From: Candidatus Brocadiia bacterium
GTDB lineage: Bacteria > Planctomycetota > PUPC01 > DSUN01
Direction of reading: 5' to 3'
Assembly (NCBI GenBank): GCA_016782825.1
Contig: JADHXT010000019.1
Location: 1 to 19,568 of the forward strand
Length of the DNA stretch: 19,568 nt
Positions 14,084-19,568 of this stretch are shown here, in pieces. The translations under genes and the position numbers were made by a program. The notes beneath the pieces are model-generated. The model was not told the DNA's origin, did no database searches, and saw only the letters and a program-made list of their open reading frames with translations. The number at the start of each line of letters is the position of its first letter. Position 1 is the stretch's first letter.

Positions 14084-15772
14084 ATGAACGCACGAGCCGA
14101 CATTCTCCAGGCGATCCAGGACGCCCCCGAGGTGCCCGTGCTGATTCTGGGCGGCGGCATCAACGGTGTGGGACTCTACCGCGAGCTGGCGCTCCAGGGC
14201 GTGCGCTGCGTGCTGGTGGACAAGGCGGACTTTGCGGCGGGGGCCACCTCCAAGTCGTCGCGGATGATCCACGGCGGCTTGCGCTACCTGGAGAGCCGCG
14301 AGTTCAAGCTCGTCCGCGAGTCGCTCGCCGAGCGCAACCGCCTGATCGACAGCGCGCCCCACTACGTGTCGCCGCTGAAGACCACCATCCCGCTCTTCTC
14401 GTGGCTGGGCGGGCTCGTCCGCTCGTCGCTCATCTTCTGTGGCTTCGACGTGCGGCCCGGCGGCCGCGGCGCGCTCATCTGCACGCTGGGCCTCACGTTC
14501 TACGACTTCGTGACCCGCAAGCACCGCCGCACGCCCAGGCACTACCTCACCTTGCGCAAGAAGTCCCTCGCGCGCGTGCCCGGCCTCCACCCCGGCATCG
14601 TGGCCACCGCCACCTACTGGGACGCGCAGATCACCGAGGCCGAGCGGCTGTGCATCGAGCTGCTCCAGGACGCACAGGCCGCTGCCCCCGACTGCCAGGC
14701 GCTCAACTACGTACAGACCGTGGGCGTCCGCGACGGCGCCGTGGTGCTGTGCGACGACCTGGGCGGCCACGAATTCGCCGTGCGGCCCCAGGTGGTGGTG
14801 AACGCCACGGGCGCCTGGGTGGACAAGGCGAACGCCGCCCTCGGCCTCGACACCGAGTTCATGGGCGGCACCAAGGGCTCCCACCTGATGGTGGACAACG
14901 CCGAGCTTCGCAACGCCCTCGGCGACTCGATGGTCTACTACGAGCACACCGATGGCCGCGTGTGCATCACCTACCCCTTCGCCGACAAGGTGATGATGGG
15001 CTCGACGGACATCCGTATCGACGACCCCGACGCCGCAGCCTGCGACAGCGGCGAAATCGAGTACATGCTCGCCACGCTGCGCGACGTGTTCCCCGACATC
15101 ACGATCCACCGCGACGACATCGTGTTCGTCTTCTGCGGCGTCCGGCCCCTGCCCTCTAGCCACGGCAACGTGACGGCCACCATCAGCCGCGGCCACAGCA
15201 TCCGCACCCTCGAGCCCACGGCCGAGCGCCCCTTCGCCATCGACTGCCTCATCGGCGGCAAGTGGACCACCTTTCGCGCCTTTGCTGAGCAGGTGGCCGA
15301 CAAGCTGCTCGCCCAGCTCGGACGCGAGCGCCGGTGTGCCACGGACCTGCTCCCCATCGGCGGCGGTCGCGACTACCCGCACAGCTCCGGCGAGAAGGCG
15401 GCGTGGGTCCAGCGGGTGGCCAAGGAATCGGGGCTGACGGACGAGCGAGTTCGCGCGCTCTTCCAGCGCTACGGCACATCGGCCGGGGCCTACGCAGCCA
15501 GCGTGGGCGCCGCCGGCGAGACGCCCCTGGCGACCCTGCCCGACTACGCGGCGGAAGAGGTCCAGCGGATCGCGGCCGACGAGTGGCTCGTGCACCTCAC
15601 CGACCTCGTCTGCCGCCGCAGCCTCATCGCCATCCGCGGCTGCGCGAGCGACGCCGTCCTCGCTGAGCTGGCCGACGTGGTGGGCGATGCCCTCGGCTGG
15701 GACGCCGCGCGCAAAGAGGAAGAAACAAAGCAGGCACAAGCCGAGGTGGCCGTGCCTGCCTTGCAGTCCTGA
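14084..15772 (+). CDS. glpD: FAD-dependent glycerol-3-phosphate dehydrogenase, GlpD type
   Basis: A 562-residue flavoenzyme that oxidises sn-glycerol-3-phosphate to dihydroxyacetone phosphate and passes electrons to quinone at the inner membrane. The FAD-binding strand is VLILGGGINGVGLYRELA (19-36), followed by GATSKSSRMIHGGLRYLE (53-70), a hallmark of GlpD. The late FAD-contact motif GGKWTTFRAFAEQVADKLL precedes the C-terminal helical DAO_C domain. Length is normal for GlpD (500-560). The frame is open well upstream, but the ATG at 14084 begins just before the conserved fold and downstream of the promoter; its ribosome site is weak. It is convergent with a glycerol dehydrogenase gene, pointing to glycerol use; no glpK or glpF is in the window. 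The final codons form part of a strong hairpin. Confidence 0.94.
   Translation: MNARADILQAIQDAPEVPVLILGGGINGVGLYRELALQGVRCVLVDKADFAAGATSKSSRMIHGGLRYLESREFKLVRESLAERNRLIDSAPHYVSPLKTTIPLFSWLGGLVRSSLIFCGFDVRPGGRGALICTLGLTFYDFVTRKHRRTPRHYLTLRKKSLARVPGLHPGIVATATYWDAQITEAERLCIELLQDAQAAAPDCQALNYVQTVGVRDGAVVLCDDLGGHEFAVRPQVVVNATGAWVDKANAALGLDTEFMGGTKGSHLMVDNAELRNALGDSMVYYEHTDGRVCITYPFADKVMMGSTDIRIDDPDAAACDSGEIEYMLATLRDVFPDITIHRDDIVFVFCGVRPLPSSHGNVTATISRGHSIRTLEPTAERPFAIDCLIGGKWTTFRAFAEQVADKLLAQLGRERRCATDLLPIGGGRDYPHSSGEKAAWVQRVAKESGLTDERVRALFQRYGTSAGAYAASVGAAGETPLATLPDYAAEEVQRIAADEWLVHLTDLVCRRSLIAIRGCASDAVLAELADVVGDALGWDAARKEEETKQAQAEVAVPALQS
15730..15759. terminator. Hairpin at the 3' end of glpD, candidate bidirectional terminator or RNA end structure
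   Basis: Perfect 8-base arms GCAGGCAC (15730-15737) and GTGCCTGC (15752-15759) enclose a 14-base loop that itself pairs GCC with GGC. It lies within the last codons of glpD, just before the 26-base gap to the convergent dehydrogenase gene. There is no T-run, so it is not a classic intrinsic terminator. A second, smaller palindrome (GCGGCGTCGCCGC, 15777-15789) lies in the gap. Confidence 0.4.
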
Positions 15773-15798
15773 ATATGCGGCGTCGCCGCCGCTCCCCC

Positions 15799-16905
15799 CT
15801 ACTCCACGAGACCGAGCCGCTCGCGACCGAGCGCATCGGCGGCGAACATGGCGTCCACCACGCCGTCCGAGGTGACCTCGAAGCGGTGGTTGGCGCACAG
15901 CGAGCCCTCGCCGGCGCACACATCGCCGATGGTGGCCAGGCGCTCGCGCTCCACGCCCTCGAGGCTCAGCGCGGCGAAGGTGACGGGCAGCCCGACGGCG
16001 ATGCACCAGTCGACGATGCGGTATTTCTCGTCGGTGGGCACGTCGGGGTCGAGGCAGAGCTGGCTCACGACGCCGAAGGCCACCTTTTCGCCGTGGTAGT
16101 AGGCGTTGCACTCGGGGAAGCCGGTAAGCAGGTTGCCGATCATGTGCGCCGTGGCCAGGCCGCCGCTCTCGAAGCCGAGGCCGGACAGCAGCACGTTGGC
16201 CTCCACGATGCGCTCCACGGCCGGGGTCACGAGGTTCAGCTCGGCGGCGCGCCGGGCTTCCACGCCGTGTTCCATTAGCGTGTCAAAGCACAGGCGTGCG
16301 ATGGCGATGGCGGCCTGTGTGGGCACGCCGCCGCCGAGGTTGATCGGGCTGGTCTTGAGGGCAGATTCGGTTTCCACCCAGGTGGAGAGTGCGTCGCCCA
16401 TGCCGGCCACGAGGGCGCGGACGGGCGCGCCGGCGATCACCTGGGTATCGACCATCACGATGTCGGGGTTGAAGGGCCAGCAGTCGAAGCCGAGGAAGAA
16501 GTGGTTGTCGTCGTACCACACGGTGGCGCCGCTGGTGGGCGAGTCGTTCGAGGCGATGGTGGGACACGTCATGAGCCGGACGCCGGTCTCCACCGATGCG
16601 GCCTTGGCCGTGTCGAGGCACTTGCCGCCGCCGATGCCGACCGACACGTCGGCGCCTTGGTCGCGGATGATCTCGGCCACCCGAGCGGCCTCGGCGCGGG
16701 TGGTTTCGCCGTTGAAGGCCACGTCGACGATCTCGAGGCCGGCCTCCTGGATGCTGGCGAGCACGGTGTCGCCCACGATGCCTTTCACGGCGCCGTCCCA
16801 CAGCACCATGGGCTTCTTGCCGAGCAGGGCGAGATAGGTGCCGATTTCCTCGAGCACGCCTTTGCCTTGCACGTACTTCCGCGGGGCGATCAAGACGCTC
16901 TTCAT
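15799..16905 (-). CDS. gldA: GldA-type glycerol dehydrogenase (zinc/iron-containing polyol dehydrogenase)
   Basis: A 368-residue NAD-dependent enzyme, expected to oxidise glycerol to dihydroxyacetone in the cytoplasm. NAD-binding GIGGGKCLDTAKAAS is at 90-104, followed by PTIASNDSPTSG (115-126), characteristic of GldA. The three metal ligands are all present: Asp171 (GMGDALS), His254 (ATAHMIG) and His271 (YYHGEKV). A related possibility is sn-glycerol-1-phosphate dehydrogenase, but the NDSPTS segment favours GldA. The ATG at 16905 has AAGGAG with a 7-base gap. It lies 29 bases after the HzsA-like gene on the same strand without an intervening promoter, so the two are probably cotranscribed. 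It is convergent with glpD. Confidence 0.88.
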   Translation of the reverse strand: MKSVLIAPRKYVQGKGVLEEIGTYLALLGKKPMVLWDGAVKGIVGDTVLASIQEAGLEIVDVAFNGETTRAEAARVAEIIRDQGADVSVGIGGGKCLDTAKAASVETGVRLMTCPTIASNDSPTSGATVWYDDNHFFLGFDCWPFNPDIVMVDTQVIAGAPVRALVAGMGDALSTWVETESALKTSPINLGGGVPTQAAIAIARLCFDTLMEHGVEARRAAELNLVTPAVERIVEANVLLSGLGFESGGLATAHMIGNLLTGFPECNAYYHGEKVAFGVVSQLCLDPDVPTDEKYRIVDWCIAVGLPVTFAALSLEGVERERLATIGDVCAGEGSLCANHRFEVTSDGVVDAMFAADALGRERLGLVE

Positions 16906-16934
16906 GCCAGGGCTCCTTCAAAGGGGGTGAGGGG

Positions 16935-19568
16935 TCACTCGAGGGCCGGCTGGACGATCTCGCCGCGGGCCTGGGCCTCCGTGTTCTTGTAGGCGCCGAA
17001 GAAGTCGGAATTGCAGTCGAGCCACAGGGTGATGCGGTGCAGGTCTTCGGGCGAGAGCGTGAGGTCGTGGTGGCCCTTGGCGAGCATCTGGTAGAGCTTG
17101 GACGCTCGGGCGCCAAACTTGCCGGGGATCGTGCGCGGCACGGTGAACACGGCGTTGTCGAAGTAGAAGGCGTGGCCCTTGAGGCTGTGGTAGGAGACGT
17201 GCCAGCGGTTGGGGTTCTTCCGCGGGTCGCCGGCAGCGAGGTCGGGGGCACGCTTGTCCTTGTTCTTGATGTGGCACGGCACGCAGTTTCGGTCGAGCAC
17301 GGGCTGCACGAGGCGGGGGTAGCTGAAGGGGTTGGAGCCGTCCACGTCGGGCTTGACTTGCGAGGGGACGCGCGACATAGCGAGAGGCTGGCGTTCGCTG
17401 AGTGTGGTGGCGGTGCGGGAGTCGTGGCAGCCCTGGCACAGGAGCGTTTCGCCGGGGTGGACGTAGGTGTCGCTGCGCATGGACTGCACGGCGAGTCCCT
17501 GCTGGTCGAGGGCCTGGAAGTAGACGGGCACGTCGACAGGCAACTCGAACCAGGCGCTGCCGTCGGCCTCGACGGGCACGGTGCCGAGCACCTTGCGGGC
17601 GTTTTTCTGGCGGCCGTATCCCACGCGGGGGTTGTCGGCGTGCGGGGTGGTCTTGGGGAGCACCTGCACGATGCGAAGGGACGCGATGCGGGTGCCCTCG
17701 GGCCAGGGCAGCAGCCCTTCGTACACGTTCACCACGCCCACGCGGCTGGTTCTGGGCAGTTGGTCTTTCGGCGGCGTGGGCTGCCCGGGCCGGCCGACGA
17801 GGGTGACGTGCGGCAGCACGGGCGGCACCCCGCGCGGGCGCAGCGGGATGGGGCTCAAGCACGAGATCTTCGGGTCGCGGTAGAGGAGCACCTTGTTGCC
17901 GAAGGCGTCCACGAGGTGGATGCCGAAGCGGTTCCGGATGCCCCGCCGCGCGTTGGCCTGGGCATCGTAGACGCAGAGGTGGAACTCTTCGCTGAGTGGC
18001 CACGCGGTACCGTAGACGTGCCGGCCGCCCTCGGACTCGGGGAAGCGGATCTCGGGTGTAAAGCGCTTGACGGGCTGCATGGCGTCGTCGTCGGGCTGCT
18101 TGGGGTCGACGATGACGATGGAGCCGTAGGCCTGGCCGTGGTGGCCGGCGGCGGTGGCCACGTATTTGTGGGAGCCGGGGATAGCCCGCACGTCCATCTC
18201 CATGTGGGGGCGGTGGCCCTGGTTCACGGCAAAGTTGCCCTGGATGGCGCGGGCGTCGCGGCCATCGGGGGTGGTGATCCACGGGTGGTGTGCCTGGTTG
18301 AAGCCGCGGTCCACGTAGTCCCACCGGGTGTAGATGATCATGCCGTCGTGGTCGATGCTGGGGTGCCACTCGTTCGTTTCGTGCGCGCTGATGCACACGA
18401 TGTCGCCGCCATCGGGGTTCATCGTGTGGAGGGTGAAGGTGGGCACGGGACGACCGTGGCATCGGCCGAAGCCGCCGCGGCGCTCGGAGATGAACAGGAT
18501 GCGGCCGTTGGGCATCCAGCAGGGGTCGAAGTCGTTCACGGGGCCGTCGGTGAGCTGCCGCAGGTGGGCGCCGTCGGCGTTCACCTGGAAGAGGTGGTAG
18601 GTGCTGCGCTCGGTCCAGCGGTACTTGGTGCGCTCGCCTTCGGTCCAGGCGAAAAGGAGGGTCTTGCCGTCGTAGGACAACTCGGGGGATAGGAAGCCGC
18701 CGGGCTCGAGCTTCTTGCCCTGCAAGCGGCCGTTTTCGCACACGGCGTCCGCGAGCAGGTCGCGTGCGACGGGCCGGTCGCTGAAGGGGTTCTCGAGGAC
18801 GAAGAGGCCGCCGCCGGGCAGTGCCATGAAGCCGAAGTACTGGTCGCACATGTGGTTGCCCTCCCCTTCGGAGGGCGGATAGCAGTGTTTCTTGATGAAG
18901 AATATGCGGTCGAAGTTCAGGAGCGGGTTGGCGAGGGCGATGCGCCGCTGGAGCGTTTTGGCGCGGCCGTAGAGCGCTTGGCGGCCCTCGTGATCGGCGG
19001 GGTTGCCCTTGGCGTTTTCGGCCTGGAGGGCGGCGAGGGCGGCCTGCTCGGGCGCCAGGTCGCGGACGCCTTCCATCGTGCGCAGCCGGGCCAGCAGCAC
19101 ACCCATGCGGCGGAGGAGTGCATCGACGGCGTCGCGGTCTTTCTCATTGATGAGCGAGGCCGCATGGTAGGCCTGCGCCTGGTAGCGTGGGTCGCGCGAG
19201 CGGCCGCGGAAGTTGCCGAACTGGCGCTGCACGACCTCATACTCGCTGGGTTCGGGCGGGGTGAATGCCTTGGGGCGCTTGCCGATGACCTCGAGCTTCG
19301 CGTCGGCCCAGTCCGTGTGGTCGTGGCCGTAGCCATCGCCGGCCACGGTGACGATGAGATCGAGCATCTTCACGCCCGAGACGTCCACCTCGAGCTTCTT
19401 CGCCGGGTCGCGGCCGCGCAGGATGCCGCTGGCCCACAGGAGCTTGCCGTCGCCGACAACCTCGAACTCGCTGCTGCCGTTGCCGTTCACCTCGTCGTCG
19501 ATGCCCACCACGGCGGTGAACCGCCGCGAGCCGCCGTTGAGGGCGACGAGGAAGTGGCCCGGCGGATG
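16935..19568 (-). CDS. HzsA-related NPCBM / beta-propeller / dihaem c-type protein (5' end outside window)
   Basis: 877 residues are visible; the start lies beyond the right edge, as the frame is open to base 19568. The visible N-terminus is an NPCBM-type carbohydrate-binding module (VVGIDDEVNGNGSSEFEV, ending near DWADAKLEV). A helical segment follows, then a TolB/PD40-like propeller region with repeats such as LFQVNADGAHLRQLTDGPVN and LHTMNPDGG. The C-terminal third has two haem c sites, CQGCH (17424-17438) and CVPCH (17271-17285). This order resembles the hydrazine synthase alpha-subunit (HzsA) family and the wide group of HzsA-related proteins in planctomycetes and relatives. No hzsB/C-like gene is visible, so hydrazine synthesis is not implied. 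Haem attachment requires export. The function is unknown; a periplasmic redox role tied to a carbohydrate or polyol is inferred from the NPCBM module and gldA next door. Confidence 0.82.
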   Translation of the reverse strand, partial: HPPGHFLVALNGGSRRFTAVVGIDDEVNGNGSSEFEVVGDGKLLWASGILRGRDPAKKLEVDVSGVKMLDLIVTVAGDGYGHDHTDWADAKLEVIGKRPKAFTPPEPSEYEVVQRQFGNFRGRSRDPRYQAQAYHAASLINEKDRDAVDALLRRMGVLLARLRTMEGVRDLAPEQAALAALQAENAKGNPADHEGRQALYGRAKTLQRRIALANPLLNFDRIFFIKKHCYPPSEGEGNHMCDQYFGFMALPGGGLFVLENPFSDRPVARDLLADAVCENGRLQGKKLEPGGFLSPELSYDGKTLLFAWTEGERTKYRWTERSTYHLFQVNADGAHLRQLTDGPVNDFDPCWMPNGRILFISERRGGFGRCHGRPVPTFTLHTMNPDGGDIVCISAHETNEWHPSIDHDGMIIYTRWDYVDRGFNQAHHPWITTPDGRDARAIQGNFAVNQGHRPHMEMDVRAIPGSHKYVATAAGHHGQAYGSIVIVDPKQPDDDAMQPVKRFTPEIRFPESEGGRHVYGTAWPLSEEFHLCVYDAQANARRGIRNRFGIHLVDAFGNKVLLYRDPKISCLSPIPLRPRGVPPVLPHVTLVGRPGQPTPPKDQLPRTSRVGVVNVYEGLLPWPEGTRIASLRIVQVLPKTTPHADNPRVGYGRQKNARKVLGTVPVEADGSAWFELPVDVPVYFQALDQQGLAVQSMRSDTYVHPGETLLCQGCHDSRTATTLSERQPLAMSRVPSQVKPDVDGSNPFSYPRLVQPVLDRNCVPCHIKNKDKRAPDLAAGDPRKNPNRWHVSYHSLKGHAFYFDNAVFTVPRTIPGKFGARASKLYQMLAKGHHDLTLSPEDLHRITLWLDCNSDFFGAYKNTEAQARGEIVQPALE

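Noticed and set aside
12289..15159. 956-codon plus-strand frame across the sulfatase and into glpD
   Set aside because: It crosses a divergent promoter region, is antisense to the sulfatase and is out of frame with glpD; the two real genes explain the sequence.
13580..16111. 843-codon minus-strand frame across glpD and the sulfatase start
   Set aside because: Antisense to glpD and out of frame with the sulfatase and gldA. It has no domain signature.
17037..18692. 551-codon plus-strand frame opposite the HzsA-like gene
   Set aside because: Antisense shadow without a ribosome site or recognisable domain.
16918..18849. Long minus-strand Arg/Pro-rich frame within the HzsA-like gene
   Set aside because: Out-of-frame shadow of the HzsA-like gene; the Arg/Pro/His composition is typical of frame-shifted GC-rich DNA.
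16935..19568. Reading the HzsA-like protein as proof of anammox metabolism
   Set aside because: HzsA-related proteins are widespread outside anammox bacteria. No hzsB, hzsC or hydrazine dehydrogenase gene is visible, and the expected Tyr after the first haem site appears to be Thr.

Overview
The window is GC-rich, gene-dense bacterial chromosomal DNA. The gene set suggests a PVC-superphylum heterotroph, most likely a planctomycete. It includes a Tat-exported sulfatase, a two-domain secreted fructan hydrolase, an NPCBM protein with an HzsA-like dihaem region, a Gfo/Idh/MocA oxidoreductase and a WYL regulator. This assignment rests on gene content only; there is no rRNA marker. TGA is a normal stop here (glpD, purL, purQ and the oxidoreductase all end with it). 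Most starts have AGGAG-like ribosome sites. No tRNA, rRNA, CRISPR array, transposase or attachment site was seen, and no gene-free stretch reaches 300 bases.

Left part (1-3600): a GNAT acetyltransferase runs off the left edge on the minus strand. It is divergent from a secreted cyclophilin-type peptidyl-prolyl isomerase with a strong sigma70-like promoter. Next, on the minus strand, is a WYL-domain regulator broken by one in-frame TGA, downstream of a Gfo/Idh/MocA oxidoreductase with its own promoter.

Middle (3592-11633), all minus strand: purL and purQ overlap by 11 bases and encode a split FGAM synthase. PurL is unusually long (999 aa) because it carries two PurS-like repeats at its N-terminus. 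A small two-helix membrane protein follows purQ. Upstream of the purL promoter lies the C-terminal half of a DUF3368 PIN-type protein, beside a short repeat that also forms the last codons of the neighbouring gene. That neighbour is a secreted nitrilase-superfamily hydrolase, coupled through a TAATG overlap to a secreted GH32 fructan hydrolase.

Right part (11806-19568): a small excisionase-type HTH protein with a C-terminal zinc-ribbon-like region is divergent from the GH32 gene. A Tat sulfatase (minus) and glpD (plus) share a divergent control region with two well-formed promoters. glpD converges on a GldA-type glycerol dehydrogenase gene. That gene lies 29 bases downstream of a large NPCBM / beta-propeller-like / dihaem protein related to the hydrazine synthase alpha subunit, which runs off the right edge.

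The region reads as a carbohydrate and glycerol catabolism neighbourhood (fructan hydrolysis, sulfate-ester removal, sugar oxidoreduction, glycerol and glycerol-3-phosphate oxidation) with a purine biosynthesis operon embedded in it. The items most worth a second look are the HzsA-like protein linked to glycerol enzymes, the GH32-nitrilase coupled pair, the interrupted WYL regulator and the PIN-domain remnant beside a repeat.
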